Positions 1 through 5,538 of a stretch of 5,538 nt of DNA are shown one piece after another. The notes below the pieces were generated by a model. The model was not told the DNA's origin, did not search any database, and saw only the letters and a program-made list of their open reading frames with translations. The stretch spans positions 1 through 5,538 of the forward strand of contig CAMWUP010000172.1 of the NCBI GenBank assembly GCA_947177465.1. The letters run 5' to 3'. Each line of letters opens with the position of its first letter. The first letter of the stretch is position 1. A program made the position numbers and the translations under genes. The DNA comes from an uncultured Lachnospiraceae bacterium. GTDB taxonomy: Bacteria; Bacillota; Clostridia; Lachnospirales; Lachnospiraceae.

Positions 1-384
1 ACCGACGATTACGGAGTGACGCTGCCGTTAGGAATTATGACTTTTGTGCTGATTAATTTCAATAACTTTAAGCACAATAAGCTGAAGGACATTTGGAAGG
101 ATAAGTGTTCGCCGCTTCCGCCGTGGCTTCCAATCTGGCTGCCAATCAACCTGATAAGCGACATTGCGGTACCTATTTCTTTGTCCCTGCGTTTGTTTGC
201 AAACGTACTGTCCGGTGTGGTTATGATGGCGCTGGTATATGGACTGATTGGAAAGCTTGCACTTGTCTGGCCGGCATTTCTGCATGTCTATCTCGATATT
301 TTTTCGGGAGCAATCCAGACATATGTATTCTGTATGCTGACCATGACATACATAGCGAACGGAATCGGTGAGTCGGAAGCATAG
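1..384 (+). CDS. atpB: F1Fo ATP synthase subunit a, C-terminal part (5' end outside the window)
   Basis: Subunit a is the membrane stator that passes ions to and from the rotating c-ring. The reading frame is open from base 1 (first residues TDDYG) to the TAG at 382-384, giving 127 visible residues, roughly the C-terminal half of the protein. The GTG at 16 is an internal valine codon, not a start: the TDD just before it fits the conserved region ahead of a membrane helix in this family. The key segment SLSLRLFAN carries the essential stator arginine (codon 190-192; E. coli R210). The last helix has IQTYVF, with the conserved glutamine at codon 316-318 (E. coli Q252). Several hydrophobic helices are evident. 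By my ungapped alignment, the positions matching E. coli E219 and H245 are Val and Asp here. The gene lies directly upstream of atpE, as in typical atp operons. Identification is secure; the true start is outside the window. Confidence 0.96.
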   Translation, partial: TDDYGVTLPLGIMTFVLINFNNFKHNKLKDIWKDKCSPLPPWLPIWLPINLISDIAVPISLSLRLFANVLSGVVMMALVYGLIGKLALVWPAFLHVYLDIFSGAIQTYVFCMLTMTYIANGIGESEA

Positions 385-461
385 CTGACGGCAAAAAGTT
401 AGTTTCAGTTGTTATTTATTTTTAAATTTATCCATAAAACATATTTTAGGAGGAAATTATC
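385..461 (+). promoter_or_regulatory. A/T-rich leader before atpE, possible translation enhancer
   Basis: This 77-base spacer separates atpB and atpE. Bases 412-447 contain only three C residues and no G, with several T runs, and sit immediately upstream of the AGGAGG site of atpE. A U-rich, unstructured leader before atpE is known in E. coli to raise translation of subunit c, which is needed in many copies per complex. The same role here is an inference from position and composition. I see no strong promoter; weak -35/-10 look-alikes are expected in such A/T-rich DNA. Confidence 0.4.
448..453 (+). promoter_or_regulatory. Strong ribosome binding site of atpE
   Basis: A perfect AGGAGG lies 8 bases before the ATG at 462. 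It is the closest match to the Shine-Dalgarno consensus among the genes in this window. That is consistent with the high copy number of subunit c relative to the other subunits, and it fixes the atpE start. Confidence 0.85.
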
Positions 462-716
462 ATGGAATTTAACGAGAATTTTATCAGAGGATGTTCCGCA
501 ATCGGTGCAGGACTTGCACTTATCGCAGGTATTGGACCTGGTGTAGGACAGGGTATTGCAGCAGGTCATGCGGCTGCAGCAGTAGGACGTAACCCGGGCG
601 CTAAGTCCGATATCACGTCTACCATGCTTTTGGGTCAGGCAGTTGCAGAGACAACAGGTTTGTACGGTCTGGTTACCGCGCTGATTCTGATGTTCGTAAA
701 ACCTTTATTACCGTAA
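462..716 (+). CDS. atpE: F1Fo ATP synthase subunit c (rotor ring proteolipid), predicted Na+ type
   Basis: This 84-residue protein is a two-helix hairpin whose copies form the membrane rotor ring. Helix 1 spans about residues 8-30 and contains a glycine-rich segment. The polar loop holds GRNPGAKSD (42-50, matching the usual R-Q/N-P loop that contacts gamma and epsilon). Helix 2 spans about 53-79. The ion-carrying carboxylate is Glu63 (codon 648-650). Its surroundings match the sodium-binding site established for Ilyobacter tartaricus: P26 and Q30 in GPGVGQG, then V61, E63, T64, T65 and Y68 in AVAETTGLY. These correspond to P28, Q32, V63, E65, S66, T67 and Y70, with Thr replacing Ser and keeping the hydroxyl. 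Sodium coupling is therefore inferred; it has not been measured. The length is typical of the family, and the start is set by a perfect AGGAGG 8 bases upstream. Confidence 0.97.
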   Translation: MEFNENFIRGCSAIGAGLALIAGIGPGVGQGIAAGHAAAAVGRNPGAKSDITSTMLLGQAVAETTGLYGLVTALILMFVKPLLP

Positions 717-739
717 GGCGTTTCCTTTACAGGTACGGC

Positions 740-769
740 TGCATGCAGGTGCATCTGCCCTGACATGCA
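740..769 (+). promoter_or_regulatory. Stem-loop in the atpE-atpF spacer
   Basis: TGCATGCAGG (740-749) pairs with CCTGACATGCA (759-769). The result is a 10-bp stem with one bulged A at 763 and a 9-base loop at 750-758. No T-tract follows, only an A/G-rich stretch, so it does not look like a Rho-independent terminator. It ends 14 bases before the atpF Shine-Dalgarno site and leaves that site free. A role as an mRNA processing or stability element that protects the atpE end of the transcript is plausible but inferred. Confidence 0.45.
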
Positions 770-783
770 TATGAAAAAGAGAG

Positions 784-790
784 AAAGGAG
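784..790 (+). promoter_or_regulatory. Ribosome binding site supporting the GTG start of atpF
   Basis: AAAGGAG lies 9 bases before the GTG at 800, a good sequence and spacing. It is the main reason for preferring the GTG start over the in-frame ATG at 830, which has only a shorter GGAG (821-824) placed 5 bases upstream. Confidence 0.6.
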
Positions 791-799
791 ACCTGAGGG

Positions 800-1345
800 G
801 TGAAGATATTATTGACATCCGGAGAAACCATGACAAGGCTGTTTAATCTGGACTGGCAGTTGTTTGCGGATTCCGTCTTGTCCATGATAGCAGTATTATT
901 CCTGTTTTTTGCATTATCCTATTTTCTGTTTAACCCCGCCAGAAAGATGCTGCGCGGACGTACGGAAAAGATAAAGGGCGAGCTTGCACAGGCTGCACAG
1001 GATATGGAAGAAGCAAAAGCCATGAAGGAAGAGTACGAGGGCAGACTTCGCGATATTCAAAAGGAAGCGGACGAAATCATGGCTGAAGCCCGCAAAAAAG
1101 CGATTATAAGTGAAAACCGGATTATCGGCGACGCTAAGGCAGAGGCGGCACGCATTATGGAAAGAGCACGTATGGAAGCAGAGCTGGAGAAGAAGAAGGC
1201 GGCTGACGACGTGAAGAAGGAAATGATAGCGGTTGCATCTCTGATGGCCGGCAAGGTCGTGTCGGGGGCAATCGATGTGTCCGTGCAGGAAAGTCTGGTT
1301 GACGAGACTTTGAAAGAGATGGGTGAGAGCACATGGCTAAGCTGA
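800..1345 (+). CDS. atpF: F1Fo ATP synthase subunit b (peripheral stalk)
   Basis: Subunit b anchors the stator stalk in the membrane and holds the F1 head through delta. From the GTG at 800 the protein has 181 residues. One membrane helix lies at about 21-45 (LFADSVL to YFLF), followed by FNPARKM, a typical b-subunit junction. A long, highly charged Ala/Glu/Lys-rich helix, probably coiled coil, covers about 51-145. A short hydrophobic C-terminal segment (about 142-160, IAVASLMAGKVV) likely contacts delta. The ATG at 830 would give 171 residues starting MTRLFNLDW, which resembles where clostridial homologues begin as I remember them. The GTG has the better Shine-Dalgarno site, so the first 10 residues are uncertain. 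The 3' end overlaps atpH by 13 bases, suggesting translational coupling to its binding partner delta. Confidence 0.93.
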   Translation: MKILLTSGETMTRLFNLDWQLFADSVLSMIAVLFLFFALSYFLFNPARKMLRGRTEKIKGELAQAAQDMEEAKAMKEEYEGRLRDIQKEADEIMAEARKKAIISENRIIGDAKAEAARIMERARMEAELEKKKAADDVKKEMIAVASLMAGKVVSGAIDVSVQESLVDETLKEMGESTWLS

Positions 1346-1881
1346 TTGAAAAAGTATACGGCGAGGCTCTGTTTGAACTGGCTGTAGAAGAAAAGAGAAC
1401 CGACAGCCTTATGGAAGAGGTTCAGGCAGTAAAGCAGGTGCTCGCAGAAAATTCGGAGCTTGCAAAGCTGATGCAGCATCCGGGAATCCCGGAAAATGAA
1501 AAGGAAGAAGTGCTTGAAAATGTATGGGGCGGACGCGTCAGTAAAGAGCTTACGGGTCTTATGCTGCTTTTGTTAAAGAAGGAGCATTACGGACAGCTTC
1601 CCCTTGTACTGGATTATTTTCTGGAGAGAGTCCGCGAGAGGGAACGTATCGGAACCGCCTGTGTAACGACGGCTGTTCCGCTTTCTGCCGATTTGCGCAG
1701 CAAGGTGGAAAAACGGCTGTTGGAGACGACGGATTACCAATCCTTTGAGATGCATTTTGAAGTGGACGAATCCTTGATTGGCGGTATGATTATCCGTATC
1801 GGCGACAGGGTTGTGGACAGCAGCATCAGGACAAAGCTGGAAAGTTTAAGCAGACAGTTATATCAGATTAAGCTGCAGTGA
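1333..1881 (+). CDS. atpH: F1Fo ATP synthase subunit delta (OSCP-like stator subunit)
   Basis: Delta sits on top of the F1 head and joins alpha to the b stalk. The 182 residues are a normal length. The N-terminal helical domain (about 1-105) starts with YGEALFELA, the usual Y-A-x-ALF-type opening, and includes HPGIPENEK (49-57), like the conserved short segment before helix 4. The C-terminal domain has TACVTTAVPLS (108-118), the typical strand leading into the second domain, and ends with the family hallmark ESLIGGMIIRIGDRVVDSSI (positions 146-165). The ATG lies inside the end of atpF and has only a weak nearby ribosome site (GGTGAG, 1322-1327), so translation is probably coupled to atpF. A 33-base gap follows before atpA. 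Confidence 0.96.
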   Translation: MAKLIEKVYGEALFELAVEEKRTDSLMEEVQAVKQVLAENSELAKLMQHPGIPENEKEEVLENVWGGRVSKELTGLMLLLLKKEHYGQLPLVLDYFLERVRERERIGTACVTTAVPLSADLRSKVEKRLLETTDYQSFEMHFEVDESLIGGMIIRIGDRVVDSSIRTKLESLSRQLYQIKLQ

Positions 1882-1914
1882 TGCAGACGATAAAAGAAAG
1901 GTGCGAACGGAACC

Positions 1915-3423
1915 ATGAATTTGAGACCAGAAGAAATAAGTTCCGTAATCAAGGATCAGATAAAAAGGTACGCAGCCGACATGGAAGTATCCGAAGTGGG
2001 TACGGTCATTCAGGTGGCGGACGGTATTGCCCGCGTACATGGACTGGAAAACGCTATGCAGGGTGAGCTGTTGGAATTTCCGGGCGAAGTATACGGCATG
2101 GTGCTGAACCTTGAGGAGGATAATGTAGGCGCGGTGCTCCTGGGCAGCCAGAGAAGCATAAATGAGGGCGACGTTGTAAAGACCACCGGCAGAGTGGTAG
2201 AGGTGCCGGTAGGCGACGCGCTGCTCGGGCGTGTTGTCAATGCGCTGGGTCAGCCCATTGACGGCAAGGGACCGCTGCAGACGAGTAAATATCGGAAAAT
2301 AGAAAGAGTTGCATCCGGCGTTATCACAAGAAAATCAGTGGATACGCCGCTGCAGACAGGTATTAAAGCGATTGACTCCATGGTGCCTATCGGAAGAGGG
2401 CAGCGTGAGTTGATTATCGGTGACAGGCAGACGGGTAAGACCGCCATTGCTATTGACACGATTATTAACCAGAAGGGGCAGGGCGTACGATGCATCTATG
2501 TCGCAATCGGACAGAAGGCGTCTACGGTTGCCACGATTGTAAAGACATTGGAAGAGTACGGTGCGATGAGCTACACCACAGTAGTGGCTGCTACAGCGAG
2601 TGAATTGGCTCCCTTACAGTACATTGCGCCTTATTCGGGCTGTGCCATCGGTGAAGAGTGGATGGAAAACGGGGAAGACGTGCTGGTTGTCTATGACGAC
2701 CTTAGCAAGCATGCGGCGGCATACAGAACACTTTCCCTGCTGCTGAAGAGACCCCCCGGACGTGAGGCATATCCCGGCGACGTATTCTATCTTCATTCCA
2801 GACTGTTAGAGCGTGCGGCGAGGATGAGTGAAGAATACGGCGGTGGTTCCCTGACTGCGCTTCCCATTATTGAGACGCAGGCGGGCGACGTTTCCGCATA
2901 TATTCCTACCAATGTTATTTCCATTACAGACGGACAGATTTATCTGGAGACGGAAATGTTTAACGCCGGTTTCAGACCTGCTATTAATGCGGGACTTTCG
3001 GTTTCCCGTGTAGGTGGTGCGGCACAGATTAAAGCAATGAAAAAGATTGCTGCGCCTATCCGTGTAGAGCTGGCACAGTACCGCGAGCTTGCCGCATTCT
3101 CTCAGTTTGGTTCTGAGCTTGATGACGATACCAAGGAAAAGCTGGCACAGGGCGAGAGGATTAAAGAAATCTTAAAGCAGCCTCAGTATAATCCCATGCC
3201 GGTACAGTATCAGGTTATTATCATCTATGCGGCTACCAATAAGTATCTGCTCGATGTGCCTGTTGAAGATATCACCAGATTTGAGAAGGAGTTTTTTGAA
3301 CATCTGGATACCAAATATCCGGAGGTTCCGAAGGCAATCGCAGATGAAAAGGTGATTTCCGAGGCAACGGAGGAAACGTTGAAAAAAGCAATCTCGGAGT
3401 TTAAGGCGGAGTTTGCGAAGTAG
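1915..3423 (+). CDS. atpA: F1Fo ATP synthase subunit alpha
   Basis: Alpha alternates with beta in the hexameric head and carries the non-catalytic nucleotide sites. The 502 residues match the usual length. The first ~25 residues (NLRPEEISSVIKDQI) form the arm that binds delta. A beta-barrel domain covers about 26-95. The nucleotide-binding domain follows, with Walker A GDRQTGKT at 169-176 and Walker B LVVYDD at 257-262. PTNVISITDGQIYLE (331-345) is a characteristic alpha segment. The arginine finger reaching into the beta catalytic site is R365, in SVSRVGGAAQ. The C-terminal helical domain is intact. The start is the ATG with AAAGGTG (1897-1903) 11 bases upstream. The gene lies 33 bases after atpH and 20 before atpG, within one transcript. 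All key residues are present and there is no sign of damage. Confidence 0.98.
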   Translation: MNLRPEEISSVIKDQIKRYAADMEVSEVGTVIQVADGIARVHGLENAMQGELLEFPGEVYGMVLNLEEDNVGAVLLGSQRSINEGDVVKTTGRVVEVPVGDALLGRVVNALGQPIDGKGPLQTSKYRKIERVASGVITRKSVDTPLQTGIKAIDSMVPIGRGQRELIIGDRQTGKTAIAIDTIINQKGQGVRCIYVAIGQKASTVATIVKTLEEYGAMSYTTVVAATASELAPLQYIAPYSGCAIGEEWMENGEDVLVVYDDLSKHAAAYRTLSLLLKRPPGREAYPGDVFYLHSRLLERAARMSEEYGGGSLTALPIIETQAGDVSAYIPTNVISITDGQIYLETEMFNAGFRPAINAGLSVSRVGGAAQIKAMKKIAAPIRVELAQYRELAAFSQFGSELDDDTKEKLAQGERIKEILKQPQYNPMPVQYQVIIIYAATNKYLLDVPVEDITRFEKEFFEHLDTKYPEVPKAIADEKVISEATEETLKKAISEFKAEFAK

Positions 3424-3443
3424 GATAGGAGTGGTGAGCGATT

Positions 3444-4352
3444 ATGGCATCCATGCGAGATATAAAGCGACGTAAAGGCAGCATACAGAGCACCCAGCAG
3501 ATTACCAAGGCGATGAAGCTGGTGTCTACGGTAAAGCTGCAGAGGGCAAGGCAGAATGCAGAAAAGTCAAACTCGTACTTCTCCTGTATGTATGAAACAG
3601 TTACCTCCATACTGGCAAGAACCATGGGCATGAAGCATCCGTATCTGGATGGCGGCTCATCGGGCAAAAAGGCGATTATCGTCATAACCTCTAACAGAGG
3701 GCTTGCCGGAGGCTACAATTCCAATATCGTCAGACTGGTGACAGGCAGCGGTTTTTCTAAAGAAGACGTTGTGATTTACGCAGCGGGCAAGAAGGGCAGG
3801 GATGCGCTTGCCAGACAGGGCTATGAAATTGCACTGGATGCTTCCGAGATTATGGAAGAGCCGGCGTATGCCGATGCGATGTGCCTGTCAAAAAAGCTGC
3901 TGGAGGCATTTGCAAAGGGAGAAATCAGTGAAATATATCTGGCGTACACCCATTTTAAAAATACAGTCAGCCATATTCCGACGTTGTTAAAGCTTCTGCC
4001 GGTGGAGATTTCAGAACAATCGGCGGAGGACGCTGTGACGGTAGCGGAGACGCTTGGCGTGCAGGCGGCAGCGGAGGATGGCGAAGGGCGGAGAGCTCCC
4101 ATGAATTTTGAAATGGACGACGAGGACGCCCTGAACCTGATTATTCCGAAGTATGTTACCAGCCTGATTTATGGCGGTCTTGTGGAAGCTGTTGCGAGTG
4201 AGAACGGCGCCAGAATGCAGGCAATGGACTCTGCGACGAGCAATGCGGAGGAGATGATAGAGGACCTGACCCTTATGTACAACAGGGCGCGTCAGGGCTC
4301 CGTTACACAGGAGCTGACGGAAATCATTGCAGGTGCGGGCGCAATTTCATAA
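3444..4352 (+). CDS. atpG: F1Fo ATP synthase subunit gamma (central shaft)
   Basis: Gamma is the rotating shaft that couples the c-ring to the alpha/beta head. The N-terminal helix (about 1-58) starts with ASMRDIKRRKGSIQST and includes TKAMKLVSTVKLQRA. The central Rossmann-like domain contains ITSNRGLAGGYN (81-92), matching the usual ITSDRGL-C/A-GG-F/Y-N motif. The C-terminal helix carries the strongly conserved ARMQAMDSATSNAEE (256-270) and ends with VTQELTEIIAGAGA. At 302 residues it is somewhat longer than the common 285-290. The extra length appears to lie in an acidic, alanine-rich stretch around 190-226, before the C-terminal helix. The Cys-containing redox insert of chloroplast gamma is not seen. 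Possible ribosome sites are AGGAG (3427-3431, 12 bases off) and GGTGAG (3433-3438, 5 bases off). Confidence 0.97.
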   Translation: MASMRDIKRRKGSIQSTQQITKAMKLVSTVKLQRARQNAEKSNSYFSCMYETVTSILARTMGMKHPYLDGGSSGKKAIIVITSNRGLAGGYNSNIVRLVTGSGFSKEDVVIYAAGKKGRDALARQGYEIALDASEIMEEPAYADAMCLSKKLLEAFAKGEISEIYLAYTHFKNTVSHIPTLLKLLPVEISEQSAEDAVTVAETLGVQAAAEDGEGRRAPMNFEMDDEDALNLIIPKYVTSLIYGGLVEAVASENGARMQAMDSATSNAEEMIEDLTLMYNRARQGSVTQELTEIIAGAGAIS

Positions 4353-4414
4353 GCGATGGCTGAATGTTTTTACGCAGCGCACTAAGGTCAGAACAGGAAA
4401 GAAAGGACAACGAG

Positions 4415-5538
4415 ATGGCAGGAGTAAATAAAGGAAGAATTACTCAGATAATCGGAGCGGTTCTGGATATCCGCTTCGATGAAGGAAAGCTTCCCCAGAT
4501 AAACGAAGCAATCATCATACCGTTAAAGGACGGAGGCAGCCTCACTGTCGAAGTGGCGCAGCATCTGGGCGATGATACGGTGAGATGTATTGCTATGGGC
4601 ACTACGGACGGACTGGTACGCGGCATGGAGGCAGATGCAACCGGAGCCCCGATTACCGTGCCCGTGGGCGAAAATACATTGGGACGTATGTTCAATGTGC
4701 TGGGTATGCCGATTGACAACAAGCCGGAACCGACAGAGGTATCCTATGAGCCGATACACAGACCGGCGCCTGAGTTTTCAGAGCAGTCTACACAGACGGA
4801 GCTTTTGGAGACCGGTATCAAGGTCGTGGATTTGCTGTGCCCTTATCAGAAGGGTGGTAAAATCGGTCTCTTCGGCGGTGCAGGCGTTGGCAAGACGGTA
4901 CTGATTCAGGAGCTGATTCGAAATATTGCAACGGAGCACGGCGGCTATTCCGTATTTACCGGCGTAGGCGAGCGTACCCGTGAAGGAAACGATTTGTATC
5001 ATGAAATGACGGAGTCGGGCGTTATCGATAAAACGACGATGGTGTTCGGACAGATGAACGAGCCGCCCGGAGCGCGTATGCGTGTAGGTCTGACAGGACT
5101 TACCATGGCGGAGTATTTCAGAGATAAGGGCGGCAAGGATGTGCTCTTATTCATCGACAATATTTTCCGTTTCACGCAGGCAGGTTCAGAGGTGTCCGCG
5201 CTTTTGGGACGTATGCCTTCTGCGGTTGGTTATCAGCCCACGCTGCAGACGGAAATGGGCGCTTTGCAGGAGCGTATTACTTCTACAAAGAACGGTTCCA
5301 TTACCTCCGTACAGGCAGTATATGTGCCTGCGGACGACTTGACGGACCCGGCGCCTGCGACAACCTTTGCGCATTTGGACGCGACAACGGTGCTTTCCCG
5401 TTCTATCGTGGAGCTTGGTATTTATCCGGCGGTAGACCCGCTTGAGTCCACCTCCCGTATTCTGGACCCCAGAATCGTAGGCGAGGAGCATTATCAGACA
5501 GCCCGCGGCGTGCAGGAGATTCTGCAGCGCTATAAGGA
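4415..5538 (+). CDS. atpD: F1Fo ATP synthase subunit beta, catalytic (3' end outside the window)
   Basis: Beta holds the catalytic sites that make or hydrolyse ATP. The frame is open from the ATG at 4415 to the window edge, giving 374 complete codons plus two bases, about four fifths of the usual ~460-470 residues. The N-terminal barrel starts NKGRITQIIGAVLDIRF. The catalytic domain shows Walker A GGAGVGKT (154-161; lysine K160), GVGERTREGNDLYHEM (183-198) with the catalytic glutamate E186, and Walker B LLFIDN (244-249). Further on are LGRMPSAVGYQPTL (264-277), LDATTVLSR (321-329) and GIYPAVDPL (335-343), whose tyrosine lines the adenine pocket. The C-terminal helical domain with the DELSEED loop is beyond the window. 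AAAGGA (4402-4407) lies 7 bases before the start, and a 62-base spacer separates the gene from atpG. The sequence ends mid-codon, so this is an edge cut, not a broken gene. Confidence 0.98.
   Translation, partial: MAGVNKGRITQIIGAVLDIRFDEGKLPQINEAIIIPLKDGGSLTVEVAQHLGDDTVRCIAMGTTDGLVRGMEADATGAPITVPVGENTLGRMFNVLGMPIDNKPEPTEVSYEPIHRPAPEFSEQSTQTELLETGIKVVDLLCPYQKGGKIGLFGGAGVGKTVLIQELIRNIATEHGGYSVFTGVGERTREGNDLYHEMTESGVIDKTTMVFGQMNEPPGARMRVGLTGLTMAEYFRDKGGKDVLLFIDNIFRFTQAGSEVSALLGRMPSAVGYQPTLQTEMGALQERITSTKNGSITSVQAVYVPADDLTDPAPATTFAHLDATTVLSRSIVELGIYPAVDPLESTSRILDPRIVGEEHYQTARGVQEILQRYK

Noticed and set aside
16..384. A complete short protein starting at the GTG at base 16
   Set aside because: The frame is open to base 1 and the residues before the GTG fit conserved subunit a sequence, so this is the inside of atpB cut by the window edge.
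409..438. Possible promoter TTGTTA with CATAAA spaced about 18 bases apart, before atpE
   Set aside because: Both boxes match the consensus at only about four of six bases, in very A/T-rich DNA where such matches arise by chance. The surrounding operon is continuous.
1057..1479. A 140-codon open frame on the - strand across atpF and atpH
   Set aside because: It lies fully opposite two well-identified genes and its product is a Ser/Ala/Phe-rich low-complexity translation, typical of the complement of Glu/Lys/Ala codons. No family is recognised.
4359..4378. Hairpin GCTG...CAGC in the atpG-atpD spacer, with TTTTT in the loop
   Set aside because: The stem is only 4 bp and the T-run is in the loop rather than after the stem, so it is neither a terminator nor a convincing structure.
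4356..4385. Tiny open frame of nine codons (MAECFYAAH) between atpG and atpD
   Set aside because: It has no Shine-Dalgarno site, directly continues the atpG frame after its stop, and is too short to support as a gene or leader peptide.
5186..5491. A 101-codon open frame on the - strand inside atpD
   Set aside because: It is antisense to highly conserved beta-subunit sequence, with an Arg/Gly/Val-rich translation and no ribosome site or recognisable domain. It is a shadow frame.

Overview
This window is an internal stretch of a classical F1Fo ATP synthase (atp) operon, all on the + strand. The gene order is atpB (3' part) - atpE - atpF - atpH - atpA - atpG - atpD (5' part), that is subunits a, c, b, delta, alpha, gamma and beta. 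Both edges fall inside genes, so the start of atpB and the end of atpD lie outside, as would atpC (epsilon), if it follows, and any atpI.

The organism is probably a member of the Clostridia, most likely close to Lachnospiraceae. Support comes from purine-rich Shine-Dalgarno sites before most genes, moderate base composition, b and c subunit sequences of clostridial character, and a c subunit with a full set of sodium-binding residues. This placement rests on remembered family resemblance, not on a search.

Layout: bases 1-384 encode the C-terminal half of subunit a. A 77-base, very A/T-rich leader (385-461) ends in the best Shine-Dalgarno site of the window and leads into atpE (462-716). An 83-base spacer with a 10-bp stem-loop precedes atpF (800-1345), which overlaps atpH (1333-1881) by 13 bases. 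Then come atpA (1915-3423), atpG (3444-4352) and atpD (4415 to the window end). Spacers in the F1 part are 20-62 bases, which fits one polycistronic transcript. No gap without a gene exceeds 83 bases. No RNA gene, mobile element, CRISPR array or convincing terminator is present.

Together the genes build most of a rotary ATPase. Subunits a, b and c form the membrane ion channel and rotor ring. Delta and b form the peripheral stalk, gamma the central shaft, and alpha and beta the nucleotide-binding head. The c-subunit residues point to Na+ rather than H+ as the likely coupling ion. No undescribed system is visible. The points most worth checking are ion specificity, the regulatory look of the DNA on either side of atpE, the atpF start, and a long charged stretch in gamma.
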